A DNA stretch of 64,000 nucleotides from Lentimonas sp. CC4 (GTDB lineage: Bacteria > Verrucomicrobiota > Verrucomicrobiia > Opitutales > Coraliomargaritaceae): NCBI RefSeq assembly GCF_902728235.1, contig NZ_CACVBO010000001.1, positions 2,690,001-2,754,000 of the forward strand. The letters are read 5' to 3'. A program made the position numbers and the translations under genes. The notes beneath the pieces are model-generated. The model ran no database searches, had not been told where the DNA came from, and worked only from the letters and a program-made list of their open reading frames with translations. Positions 18,783 through 28,196 of the stretch are shown in pieces. The stretch's first letter is position 1; each line of letters opens with the position of its first letter.

Positions 18783-19705
18783 TGCATAAGATAAAAACAC
18801 CCACATTTCTTTTTAGACTAAGGTCAGCTGTTTTCGGTTTTGCCGCAGCTGGCCTTTTCTGTATCTACTTACCTAGCGCGTGCCTGGCTCAACGGACGAC
18901 TTCGAATGGGCCGCGTGGCCCAATCATGGAGAAGATTGATGCTGAAGAAGGTGCGAAACGTATGGCCTCCTTTCGTGCGCAGCGTTTGGAAGGGGATTTT
19001 TGTTTTAAATTCCAGTTGGAGCAGAAGCCGCGTCGCGGCAAGACGGTTCGTTATGATGGAGTGATGTATGGCTCGTGGAATGAGCGCGGTCCGGTGAGTC
19101 GCTTTCAATTGTTCCCAGAGCAAATCGGCAAGGAGGCTCCTGTTGGTCTTTCGGCGATTGAGTTGATCGTTCAAAACGGTGTGGAACCGGAGGTGTGGAT
19201 TCGCCGTCAGTCGTCTGAACCATTTACTTTGATCGAGGACGGGGCGTTGTTTGAGCCGATTTTCGAAGGGGTGCTTTACACGCCGTTTGACCTGCAGATG
19301 CCCTTTATATTTTGGGAGGACTATACGTATGAGGGGCCATCGCGTGTCTTGAGTCGTATCGGGCAGCGTTTTTTGATGCAGCCGCCAGAAGATTCGCTTG
19401 CAGCTCAAGATGGGGTGTCTGCGGTGCGTATTGCATTGGATGATGCGTATTATGCCTTGCTGCGTGTTGAAGTGTTGGGAGCTGGCAATGTCACGCGGTC
19501 GCGTTTTACGGTGATTAGTTTAAAGGAAGTGCAAGGCCAGTATATCGTCAAAGAAATCGAGTTGAAAAACTTAGAGACTAAAGATGCCACCGATTTCAAC
19601 GTGAAGGCCGCGAGTGTTGGTTTGATTTTTGATCCTGCGGTGTTTGATCCTCAGGGTGATGTCGAGGCTCCGGCGATTTCAGCCGCATTGTTTGATGCCT
19701 TGTGA
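18782..19705 (+). CDS. Secreted protein resembling outer-membrane lipoprotein-sorting (LolA-like) proteins
   Basis: A 307-residue protein with an N-terminal signal peptide (AVFGFAAAGLFCIYLPSACLAQ). The mature part is mainly beta-strand in character, with a repeated pattern of strands around FCFKFQLEQKPRRGKTVRYDGVMYGS, IELIVQNGVEPEVWIRR, MPFIFWEDYTYEGPSRVL and ALLRVEVLGAG. This is reminiscent of the LolA-like uncharacterised lipoprotein-sorting proteins common in Verrucomicrobiota; the assignment rests on overall pattern rather than a decisive motif. It is translationally coupled to secG, which suggests a role in envelope biogenesis (inference). Confidence 0.6.
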   Translation: MHKIKTPTFLFRLRSAVFGFAAAGLFCIYLPSACLAQRTTSNGPRGPIMEKIDAEEGAKRMASFRAQRLEGDFCFKFQLEQKPRRGKTVRYDGVMYGSWNERGPVSRFQLFPEQIGKEAPVGLSAIELIVQNGVEPEVWIRRQSSEPFTLIEDGALFEPIFEGVLYTPFDLQMPFIFWEDYTYEGPSRVLSRIGQRFLMQPPEDSLAAQDGVSAVRIALDDAYYALLRVEVLGAGNVTRSRFTVISLKEVQGQYIVKEIELKNLETKDATDFNVKAASVGLIFDPAVFDPQGDVEAPAISAALFDAL

Positions 19706-19889
19706 GTCGGTGATGGCTGAGAGTGCCTTGTTTTTTTGATGCTGAAGCATTGCCTGGTTTAGTCTTGTTCGACTGTATAACTGGGCGTGGAAGCGTAGTT
19801 TCCGGGCCTGTCGGGAGTCTCTTCTGCATCGGTTGATGTGTTGCTTGAGATTGACCGTTATGCTGGTGGCTGTCTATGAATAGGCCGAT

Positions 19890-21260
19890 ATGCAGAATCA
19901 GTCTCAGGGGGCCGCGTTGAAAGAAGTGGATGTGTCGTCGCACATACCGATGTTATTGGCGGCGGCTGGTGCGTTGCCAAGTCGTGAGTCGATTGAGCAA
20001 TACTTGGACAAGTTGACGGCGGCTGAGGCACGTGGTTATTTTCTTCCAGATGAGGATGAGGGCTTGCGCGAGTTATATAGTCATTATTTGGCACTGCGCT
20101 TGAGTCTGCTTGAGTGTGTGTGTGAGGTGAGCGGCGGTAAGCTGTCGGTCAAAGGCACTCAGAGTTTACCTCGATTTATCCTAGCATATGCGGCCGCTTG
20201 TTTATTAATGCGGGCGGGGAGCTTTATTGTAGAGATGGCGCAAGCGCATCCGATCGTAATGAAAAAACTGGACGAGCCTGAGCCGCGTTTTGGTCACGAG
20301 TCGAAAATCTTCACCCGTATTTATAGGAGCCTGACCTCACCGAAGCGGCGCTGGGCATTCTTTGAAGCGACTCGGTATTATGAGGCGCATCGCTCTGAGA
20401 TCGTTGAGCTGGAAGATGACGTGGATTTGGGGGCAGTGGTGGAGTTGTTAGTTGCCGAAGAAGCGACGGTGTCGGCTCGGCGGCGGGATTTCTTGAAGAC
20501 TCGTTTGGCGTATCGTATGCATTCGTTTATGCGGCGTAACCATTCGGGACTGCGTAAGACGATGTTTCAGATGCTGAAGCTCAGTGGCAGCGCGGTGGCT
20601 GAGCTCAAGCAGCCCTTTGTAAAGCCATTGGGTGCGGGGAAGCGTGTGACGCCGGAGGTGCGTGAGCGGTTATTGGCATTTTTACAGCCAGGCGATGTGT
20701 TGGTCATGCGGCACGACGATGCGATGAGTAATTTGTTTTTGCCTGGGTTCTGGCCGCATGCGGCATTTTATATTGGCACGAATGGGCAACGTTCGGAGTT
20801 GGGAGTGCTGTCGGATATAGAGATCGATGAATCGATCTGTTTCTTGGAGGCGAAGAAGGATGGGGTGAAGCTACGTCCGCCTGGGGATACGCTGCAGGTG
20901 GACTCATTCACGGTGCTACGCCCGAGGGTTTCGGATGCGGAGCGGGCAGAAGCGGTGTCGCGTGGGCTGACGCATGCCGGTAAGCTCTACGATTTTATTT
21001 TCGATTTTGCGGCTGCGGATCGTTTGGCCTGCACCGAGTTGGTGTATCGCTCGTATCACAGTGTCGGATCGATTGCGTTTGAACTGCAGGCGCATGCCGG
21101 GCGTCCGTGTTTGTCAGCGGAGGATCTTTTAAATCAAGCGGTCGGTGGCGGCTGGTTTGAGCCGGTGCTTATTTACGGCGTGGCGAAGCAGGGTTGGGTT
21201 GAAGGCGCGGAGGCGCGTGTGATTTTGGAGCAGAGCTTTGCGTCGAAGTGGCTTCGCTAG
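19890..21260 (+). CDS. YiiX/YebB-like NlpC/P60-superfamily cysteine hydrolase
   Basis: A 456-residue protein. The first about 250 residues are helical and unassigned. The C-terminal about 200 residues form a permuted papain-like domain: LLAFLQPGDVLVMRHDD, then FWPHAAFYIG (catalytic His), CFLEAKKDGVKLRPPG, and RLACTELVY (catalytic Cys). These are the hallmarks of the YiiX/YebB group of predicted amidases, acyltransferases or peptidases acting at the envelope or on lipids. No signal peptide is seen. It lies 184 bp after the LolA-like gene, a spacer in which no terminator or gene was recognised, so it may share the secG transcript or have its own promoter. Confidence 0.82.
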   Translation: MQNQSQGAALKEVDVSSHIPMLLAAAGALPSRESIEQYLDKLTAAEARGYFLPDEDEGLRELYSHYLALRLSLLECVCEVSGGKLSVKGTQSLPRFILAYAAACLLMRAGSFIVEMAQAHPIVMKKLDEPEPRFGHESKIFTRIYRSLTSPKRRWAFFEATRYYEAHRSEIVELEDDVDLGAVVELLVAEEATVSARRRDFLKTRLAYRMHSFMRRNHSGLRKTMFQMLKLSGSAVAELKQPFVKPLGAGKRVTPEVRERLLAFLQPGDVLVMRHDDAMSNLFLPGFWPHAAFYIGTNGQRSELGVLSDIEIDESICFLEAKKDGVKLRPPGDTLQVDSFTVLRPRVSDAERAEAVSRGLTHAGKLYDFIFDFAAADRLACTELVYRSYHSVGSIAFELQAHAGRPCLSAEDLLNQAVGGGWFEPVLIYGVAKQGWVEGAEARVILEQSFASKWLR

Positions 21261-21285
21261 TCCGCTGTGGGATGAGTTTTTTTTG

Positions 21286-21312
21286 TGTAGCGGATCCGCG
21301 AAGCGGTTTCGG
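21286..21312. repeat. Short dispersed repeat, copy at 21.3 kb
   Basis: TGTAGCGGATCCGCGAAGCGG followed by TTTCGG; nearly the same text (TGTAGCGGAGTCCGCGAAG) occurs at 24100-24126. The core is a small palindrome. Function unknown. Confidence 0.55.
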
Positions 21313-21399
21313 TCAGAGACTTAATCTTGCAACTAGTCTTGCTCTTAATCTGCTTCCGATCGATTAGGATTAGGATGTTGTTGAGGAATGCGTGCGCAC

Positions 21400-21430
21400 A
21401 AAAAAACGCCACTCCGTGAGGAGTGGCGTT
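21400..21430 (-). terminator. Rho-independent terminator of glutamine synthetase
   Basis: On the minus strand AACGCCACTCC, loop TCAC, GGAGTGGCGTTTTTTT: an 11-bp stem and T run, 22 bp after the glutamine synthetase stop. Confidence 0.93.
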
Positions 21431-21452
21431 GATTGGAAAAAAGCGTTTTGGC

Positions 21453-22481
<1,029 letters not shown>

Positions 22482-22575
22482 AAGTGTTATTAATCGTTTG
22501 TCGTTGAATTGACTGATTTTGTAGATCTGAAAGTGAGTGAATGGATCGATCTCACCTTTAGAAGCAAACAGATTT

Positions 22576-22591
22576 AGCAAGATGCGTGCCA
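22576..22591 (-). promoter_or_regulatory. Sigma-54 (-24/-12) promoter of glutamine synthetase
   Basis: On the minus strand TGGCACGCATCTTGCT, an exact fit to the TGGCACG-N4-TTGCW consensus, with GG and GC correctly spaced. It lies about 95 bp upstream of the glutamine synthetase start, giving an expected leader of roughly 80 nt. Sigma-54 control with an NtrC-type activator is the classic arrangement for glutamine synthetase genes. No activator gene is in the window. Confidence 0.82.
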
Positions 22592-22700
22592 GCGAAGTCA
22601 TCGCAAGTTTTTTTGCCATGAATTAATAAATCTGTCCGTATTTTTGACGAGTTCTTGCCAAAAGTGGTAGGCGCCTTTGAAGTGAACCAAATTATATTGT

Positions 22701-23135
22701 ATGAAAGAGGCTAAAAATACAGCGAGGGCAGTCGTCCATATTGGTTACGACGGTCGAGTTCATAAGACGTTTAAGGGGCCGCAGGCTCGTGAGCGCTATG
22801 CAAATGAAGTGCGCGTATTGGACTTTTTACAGAAGCATGGTTGCACATTTGTGCCGCAGATCTTGGAAAAAGATGACGAGACGCTTTATTTAGTGACGAG
22901 CAACTGCGGCAAGGTGGTCGATCATGTGAGTGAAGAGAAGAAGACGCGTATCTTTACGGAGCTGGAGCAGTATGGCGTGCGGCACGATGATGCAGAGGTG
23001 CGCAATATCACGTATGATACGCGCCAGGGGCGGTTTTGTGTGATTGATTTTGAATTTGCGACCATTCTAGAGCCAGGCTATCCGCCGTCGCCGAAACTTC
23101 AGGCAAATCCAGATCGTAGTGCTTGGGAGAAATAA
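22701..23135 (+). CDS. Minimal protein-kinase-like protein
   Basis: A 144-residue protein with a compressed kinase-like core. K22 sits on a strand (GRVHKTFKG) and E36 on the following helix (ANEVRVLDFL). After the hinge-like LYLVTSNCG comes a catalytic loop H95-x-D97-x4-N102 (HDDAEVRN) and a metal-binding D116 in VIDFEFA. This HxDxxxxN plus IDFE pattern is that of aminoglycoside-phosphotransferase, RIO or WaaP-type kinases; the protein is far shorter than a normal kinase (about 250 aa) because most of the C-lobe is missing. It ends one base before the start of the adjacent PP2C phosphatase gene, so the two form a kinase-phosphatase pair. Activity is inferred only. Confidence 0.68.
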   Translation: MKEAKNTARAVVHIGYDGRVHKTFKGPQARERYANEVRVLDFLQKHGCTFVPQILEKDDETLYLVTSNCGKVVDHVSEEKKTRIFTELEQYGVRHDDAEVRNITYDTRQGRFCVIDFEFATILEPGYPPSPKLQANPDRSAWEK

Positions 23136-23136
23136 T

Positions 23137-23970
23137 ATGGAAGAGCAACCATCATTTTCAGGTCAGTCTGTGCGCTGGTTCGGTCAGACCGACGTCGGCC
23201 GTTTTCGTAAGAATAATCAAGATTCGTTTCTGCTGCTTGCCGTGGATGGTGAGGGTGTAAAGCGCCTAGGCAAATACGGTGAGGCCGACTTGACCGCCAA
23301 TGATTTTGTATTTGCAGTGAGTGATGGTATGGGCGGCGCGAATGCCGGTGATTTTGCGAGCCGAATTGCGATTGATAAGATCACACGACTCTTTCCGAAG
23401 AGCTTTCGTAGCGCAGCATCGGGGATCGAGATCGGCTTTCAAGACGTGTTGAGTGAGCTGTTTGATCAGATTCACGGGGAGCTCACGCATATGGGGTTTT
23501 GCTACGAGGAGCTACGCGGAATGGGCGCGACGCTCAGCTTGTGCTGGGTGCGGCCTGGGTGGCTCTATTTTGCACATGTGGGCGATAGTCGTATTTACCA
23601 CCTGCCGAAAGACGGCGGGATCAATCAAGTCAGCCACGATCATACGCATGTGGGCTGGATGTATCGAGATGGCCAGCTGAATGAGACCGCGGCGCGAAGC
23701 CATGCGGGGCGTAATGCGCTGCAGCAGGTGCTCGGTGGAAAGAACCAGAATCTAAGTCCACAGTTTGGAGCGATCGGTTATGAGCCGGGCGACCGTTTCT
23801 TGATTTGCTCTGATGGTTTGGTTGAAGGGCTGTTTAATCGTGGCATGGAGCGAATTATTCGTAATCCCGCGCCGCATTTAAAAGGCACACCCGCCGAGAT
23901 GCTCGTCACCGAAGCTGTGCAGACCGACGGTAAGGACAACACGACCGCCGTGGTGTTTGAAATGGTTTAA
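23137..23970 (+). CDS. PP2C-family serine/threonine protein phosphatase
   Basis: A 277-residue PPM phosphatase. Motifs in order: TDVGRFRKNNQDSF (D29), FAVSDGMGGANAGDFAS (metal-binding D63-G64), RGMGATLSLCWV, YFAHVGDSRIYHL, QVSHDHTHV, FLICSDGLVEGL and the terminal GKDNTTAVVFEM (D267). All metal-binding positions are present, so it should be active. The start at 23137 is preceded by GGAGAAATA, a rare good ribosome binding site in this window, which lies within the end of the kinase-like gene. Translational coupling with that gene suggests the phosphatase counters it or acts on shared substrates (inference). Confidence 0.93.
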   Translation: MEEQPSFSGQSVRWFGQTDVGRFRKNNQDSFLLLAVDGEGVKRLGKYGEADLTANDFVFAVSDGMGGANAGDFASRIAIDKITRLFPKSFRSAASGIEIGFQDVLSELFDQIHGELTHMGFCYEELRGMGATLSLCWVRPGWLYFAHVGDSRIYHLPKDGGINQVSHDHTHVGWMYRDGQLNETAARSHAGRNALQQVLGGKNQNLSPQFGAIGYEPGDRFLICSDGLVEGLFNRGMERIIRNPAPHLKGTPAEMLVTEAVQTDGKDNTTAVVFEMV

Positions 23971-24345
23971 CCGGGTAGCGCGTGTGCGTCCCGCACCGCA
24001 TGGTAGGTGAGCCGATTCTTCTCAAATCCGCGATTCCTTCTAGGTGCGAGTATTAACCGCCCGCTTCGCTTGAGATCGCAGAGCACACGGAGGCTCTGAT
24101 GTAGCGGAGTCCGCGAAGCGGTTCCGATATCTGTTCTGTGCTTGAGTTGTCGGTTTAGTTTACCTTCGTAGGGGCGTTGCTTTGCGACGACCGCGCATCT
24201 GCAAGTGGCTAATTGGTTCTTGTGGTATGGATGACTGAATTTGCCCGCTAAGTTTCGCGAAGCATACGCGAAGATGAGGGCTCGTTAGGATGGAGGTCTA
24301 TTGAGGCTGTTGTTCAGTTTCGAGGTCTTTTGCTATGAGCTCCTT
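23971..24345. other. Gene-free spacer holding repeat fragments
   Basis: Bases 24053-24093 are a fragment of the 223-bp repeat (TTAACCGCCCGCTTCGC...GATCGCAGAGCAC), 24100-24126 a copy of the short TGTAGCGGAGTCCGCG repeat, and 24168-24200 a fragment of the TGTAGGGGC family (GTAGGGGCGTTGCTTTGCG). No open reading frame is convincing here. Confidence 0.6.
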
Positions 24346-24370
24346 ACTGTTTCTATAAATTAGAAATAGT
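24346..24370. promoter_or_regulatory. Palindromic operator candidate for higBA
   Basis: A 25-bp inverted repeat, arms ACTGTTTCTA and TAGAAATAGT (one mismatch) around TAAAT, 38 bp before the toxin start. It contains TATAAAT, which could be a -10 box with TTGCTA at 24330-24335 as the -35. HigA-type antitoxins repress their own operon by binding such palindromes. Confidence 0.65.
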
Positions 24371-24407
24371 GCTTTACATGCGCCGAGACTGACTCAATAT
24401 AAATTTT

Positions 24408-24689
24408 ATGATAAAGAGCTTTCGAAACAAAGAAGTCGAAAAGCTCTGGAACCGTCAGCGCAGTGCTAAGCTCCCGCTTAGCATTCAGTCCAAAAGTCGC
24501 GATAAGCTCGCACAAATCGATTCTGCCATTCAAGTCGAAGATTTGAGCTTTCCTCCGGGGAATCGACTCGAATCGCTAGGTGGAGATCGAGTCGGACAAC
24601 ACAGTATTCGTATCAACCAACAATGGCGTATCTGCTTCCGCTGGGAGGCCGGGAATGCCTTTGATGTGGAAATTGTCGATTATCACTAA
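24408..24689 (+). CDS. higB: HigB-like toxin of the RelE/ParE superfamily
   Basis: A 93-residue small basic protein with the plasmid-maintenance killer protein pattern: IKSFRNKEVEKLWN at the N-terminus, a central PPGNRLESLGGDRVGQHSIRIN and a final strand pair QWRICFRWEAGNAFDVEIVDYH with the conserved R-x-x-F-x-W. HigB toxins cleave mRNA at the ribosome. The toxin-first order with an XRE antitoxin 15 bp downstream is typical of higBA. The operon follows a repeat-rich spacer, and the A/T-rich leader has no ribosome binding site. Confidence 0.92.
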   Translation: MIKSFRNKEVEKLWNRQRSAKLPLSIQSKSRDKLAQIDSAIQVEDLSFPPGNRLESLGGDRVGQHSIRINQQWRICFRWEAGNAFDVEIVDYH

Positions 24690-24704
24690 ACCGAAATAAA
24701 TAAC

Positions 24705-25046
24705 ATGAGCCATTCCAAACAGTTACCGCCCGTTCAGCATCCCGGACTTCTCCTTAAAGAAGGGATCGATGATTCTGGCATCAGTCAGTATCGGCTAGGG
24801 AAAGACCTGCACATCGCTCACAGCACGATCAGTGGTATTTGCCAAGGGCGTCAAAGCATCACGGTTGCCATTGCCTTAAAGCTTGGAAAATACTTGGGCA
24901 CCAGTGCGGAATATTGGATCAACCTTCAACGCCGTCACGACATCGAGACGCAGCGAGATCGCATGGCAAGCGAACTTGACGGGATTCATCCAGCGCAAGT
25001 CCTCGAGTGTGCGGAGGAAGCGGGTGAGTATAACGAAAGGCGATGA
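24705..25046 (+). CDS. higA: HigA-like antitoxin, XRE-family regulator
   Basis: A 113-residue protein with an N-terminal helix-turn-helix: HPGLLLKEGIDDSGISQYRLGKDLHIAHSTISGICQG, then RQSITVAIALKLGKYLGTSAEYWINLQ, the standard HigA/VapI-type sequence. The HPG-x-x-L-x-E start and the SAEYWLNLQ motif are diagnostic. The C-terminal about 35 residues are charged. It should neutralise HigB and repress the operon through the upstream palindrome. It is convergent with the RND permease gene, with 23 bp between stops. Confidence 0.93.
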   Translation: MSHSKQLPPVQHPGLLLKEGIDDSGISQYRLGKDLHIAHSTISGICQGRQSITVAIALKLGKYLGTSAEYWINLQRRHDIETQRDRMASELDGIHPAQVLECAEEAGEYNERR

Positions 25047-25069
25047 GCCGAGGGTTGTTGTCTTCTACT

Positions 25070-28000
25070 CTACGCAATTTCAATCCCCGTCGCTCCGCCT
25101 TTGCGATCCTTTGCGATGAGCATATAGATCGATGGTAGGAAGAGTAGGGTGAAGAGGGTGCCGATTGCCATGCCGCCGACTAGGACGAGGCCAATCGAGT
25201 TGCGGGCTTCGGCGCCGGCTCCGGTGACCATCGTGAGTGGGAAGTGGCCAGCCACGGTGGCGACGGTCGTCATCAAAATCGGGCGCAGGCGCACCTCGCT
25301 GGCTTCCTGAATCGCATCGAGCTTTGCCTTACCTTCGCGCTGTAGTTCGTTGGCAAATTCCACGATCAAAATACCGTTCTTCGCGACGAGGCCTACGAGT
25401 GTGACGAGCCCGACTTGTGAGTAAATGTTGAGCGTTGTCGTCCAACCATCCGTGAAGAAGGGCACGTTGGGGCTCATCATCTTTAGGAAGGTAAAGATCA
25501 ATGCGCCAAACATCGCGAGCGGCACGGAACCGAGCAAAATGATGAACGGGTCGCGGAAACTATTAAACTGTGCGGCAAGTGCCATGAAGATCAGCACGAG
25601 TGCGAGGCAGAAGGCGGGCAGGAATTTATTACCTTCGTTGCGCAGTTGGCGCGATTCGCCGTCGTAGTCGATCCGGTAGCCGTCGGGTAGAATTTCTGCG
25701 GCGGTGTCTTCGAGGAACTTGAGGCCTTCGTCGAGAGGGCCCATATAAACGCCGCTCATTTTAACGGCGTTGAATTGCTGGAAGCGATTGAGTGAACGTG
25801 GCTGCACACTGTCTTCGAGTGTGGCGACGGTGCTCAACTGAATAAGCTTATCTTCGGGGCCTTTGATGTAGATATCTTGTAGCTGGTCTGCATTGAGGCG
25901 GCCGGCGCGTCGGATTTGCGGGATCACTTTATAGCTGCGCCCATCGATATTGAAGCGGTTGACGTAACCGCCACCGACGAGTGAGCCGAGGTCGGCGCCG
26001 ATGGCGCGTTGATCGAGGCCGAGTGAGCTGACCATGTCATGATCAATCACGAATTTAGTCTGTGGCTGATCGATCTTGGTATCGATGATGGGAGGGAAGG
26101 CGAAGCGTCCGCTTGCGATCGCTTTGGCATGGATCTGCTCAACGAATTTGAGGATCTCTGAAGGCTCGGCTGTTGAGGCAATGATGAAGTCGATCGGGAA
26201 GTCGCTGCCGCCTGGTAGCGCTGCAGGTGTGACGGGGAAGAGGCGCACGCCAGGGATTGCGCCGAGCCCTATTTGTGCTTCAGGGAGGATGTCAAAGACG
26301 GTGCGTTCACGTTCGCTCCATGGGCTGAGAATCATACCGCTGAATCCGCCGTTGGGGAAGGTGAGCTGGAAGCTATAAGCGGTTTCTGGAAAACTGAAAA
26401 ACACTTCGTTGGCTTCTTCGGTGAAGCGTGAGGTTTCTTCGATCGCATAGTTGGCAGGCGCATCGACGATGCCGAAAATGACGCCTTGGTCTTCAGTCGG
26501 AGCGAGCTCTTTAGGAGAGAGCACAAACATGGGCAGACACATCAGAGTGATAATGATCCAGCAGGTGTAGATGACCCAACGAGTCTGCAGTGCAGTGCGG
26601 AGGATGCCGCCGTAGGTTTTTCTGAGTCGGTCGAAGCCGTTGTTGATGATCAGTGCGAGTCCCTTGTGTTCGCCGCTACTGAGCAGCTTCGACGAAATCA
26701 TCGGACTGAGCGTGAGTGCGACGATGGTCGATACGACCACGGCGCCACAGAGTGTGAGGGCGAACTCGCGGAAGAGTGAGCCAGTCAAGCCGCCTTGGAA
26801 GGCGATGGGTAGATAGACGGCGATTAGCACGAGAGTCGTTGCGATGACGGGGCCAATCAATTCACGCACGCCGAGCAGGGCAGATTCGATTGGTTTCATG
26901 CCCGCTTCGAGGTGACGCTCGATATTTTCGACCACGATGATGGCGTCGTCCACCACGATTCCGACCGAAAGCACGATAGCGAGTAGCGTGAGCAAGTTGA
27001 TCGAGAAGCCGAACATCTGCATCAGGAAGACTGCGCCGATGAGTGAGATCGGGATCGTAATAATCGGCACGAGCACGGTGCGGATGCGCCCCATGAATAG
27101 GAAGATGACCACCATCACAATGATCAGAGTCTCCGAGAGTGTCTTTACTACCTCGATGATCGATTCTTCGATGTAAACGGTGGAGTCATAACCGATGGCT
27201 GCCTCGATACCTTCGGGGAGTTCGCCTTTAATTACCTCGAGCTCTGCGCGCACTGCTTTGATGACGTCGACTGTATTGGCGTTGGGCAGCACGTGCATGC
27301 CCATGAAGACGGCCTTCTTGCCGGAGAAGCGCACTTCGGAGCTGTAGTCATCACCGCCGAGTTCGACTGTGGCGATGTCTTTGATGCGCACGATGGTGTT
27401 GCCCTGATTAAGGATGGCAAGTTGCTCAAATTCTTCGACCGAATTGAGGTCGGTATTGGTGGTGAGATTGACCGTGACTAAGTTACCCTTGGTCTGGCCG
27501 ACAGCGGAGAGGTAGTTGTTGGAGGCGAGCGCTTCACGGACTTGCGCCGGATAAATTCCCAGTGCGGCCATGCGTGCGGGCTCTAGCCAGATGCGCATGG
27601 CAAAGGTGCGACCACCTAGGATTTCGGCTTCTTGCACACCTTTGATCGAAGTGAGGCGTGGCTGAATGACGCGGACGAGGTAGTCGGTGATTTCGTTGGC
27701 CTCCAGTATGTCGGAGGAAAAGGATAGATAGGCTGACGCGCGTTCGCTCTCGGCAGACTCCACTGTAATAATCGGGACTTCGGCCTCGGGGGGAAGGTCG
27801 CCGCGGACTTGGTCGACCTTTGAGCTGATTTCGGCGAGCGCTTTGGTGGAGTCGTAGTTGAGCTCAAGTCGCACAGTGATGGTGGACATGCCCAATGCAC
27901 TTTGCGAAGCGATGTAATTAATGCCATCCGCCGAGGCGACTGCACGCTCAATCGGTGTGGTGATGAAGCCGCGCACGAGGTCGGCATCGGCACCTGTGTA

Positions 28001-28156
28001 GATCGTGGTGATTGTGACTTTGGCGTTTTCGTTGCGCGGGTATTGGCGCACGGTGAGCGAGGAGATCGCCTGCAAGCCTGCGATCACAATCACCATGCTG
28101 ACGACGATCGCCAGCACAGGGCGCTTGATGAAAATATCGGTAAAGGCTGTCTTCAT
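25070..28156 (-). CDS. RND efflux permease, HAE1 (AcrB-like) family
   Basis: A 1028-residue inner-membrane proton antiporter subunit of a tripartite multidrug pump. It has the twofold RND layout: one N-terminal helix (FIKRPVLAIVVSMVIVIAG), a large periplasmic domain, a helix bundle containing GIVVDDAIIVVENIERHLEAG with the adjacent Asp pair of the proton relay, a second periplasmic domain, and a second helix bundle (VGLVAKNGILIVEFANELQREG). Length matches HAE1 members. It lies 40 bp after the periplasmic adaptor gene on the same strand. No outer-membrane factor gene is near, so a shared TolC-type channel must be encoded elsewhere. Confidence 0.96.
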   Translation of the reverse strand: MKTAFTDIFIKRPVLAIVVSMVIVIAGLQAISSLTVRQYPRNENAKVTITTIYTGADADLVRGFITTPIERAVASADGINYIASQSALGMSTITVRLELNYDSTKALAEISSKVDQVRGDLPPEAEVPIITVESAESERASAYLSFSSDILEANEITDYLVRVIQPRLTSIKGVQEAEILGGRTFAMRIWLEPARMAALGIYPAQVREALASNNYLSAVGQTKGNLVTVNLTTNTDLNSVEEFEQLAILNQGNTIVRIKDIATVELGGDDYSSEVRFSGKKAVFMGMHVLPNANTVDVIKAVRAELEVIKGELPEGIEAAIGYDSTVYIEESIIEVVKTLSETLIIVMVVIFLFMGRIRTVLVPIITIPISLIGAVFLMQMFGFSINLLTLLAIVLSVGIVVDDAIIVVENIERHLEAGMKPIESALLGVRELIGPVIATTLVLIAVYLPIAFQGGLTGSLFREFALTLCGAVVVSTIVALTLSPMISSKLLSSGEHKGLALIINNGFDRLRKTYGGILRTALQTRWVIYTCWIIITLMCLPMFVLSPKELAPTEDQGVIFGIVDAPANYAIEETSRFTEEANEVFFSFPETAYSFQLTFPNGGFSGMILSPWSERERTVFDILPEAQIGLGAIPGVRLFPVTPAALPGGSDFPIDFIIASTAEPSEILKFVEQIHAKAIASGRFAFPPIIDTKIDQPQTKFVIDHDMVSSLGLDQRAIGADLGSLVGGGYVNRFNIDGRSYKVIPQIRRAGRLNADQLQDIYIKGPEDKLIQLSTVATLEDSVQPRSLNRFQQFNAVKMSGVYMGPLDEGLKFLEDTAAEILPDGYRIDYDGESRQLRNEGNKFLPAFCLALVLIFMALAAQFNSFRDPFIILLGSVPLAMFGALIFTFLKMMSPNVPFFTDGWTTTLNIYSQVGLVTLVGLVAKNGILIVEFANELQREGKAKLDAIQEASEVRLRPILMTTVATVAGHFPLTMVTGAGAEARNSIGLVLVGGMAIGTLFTLLFLPSIYMLIAKDRKGGATGIEIA

Positions 28157-28196
28157 TCTAGAGTGGTCTTTGTTTGAGCCGAATCAACGCAGCCGA

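Noticed and set aside
22482-22619. Longer glutamine synthetase start, 46 codons upstream
   Set aside because: The extension has no match to GSII and contains the sigma-54 promoter.
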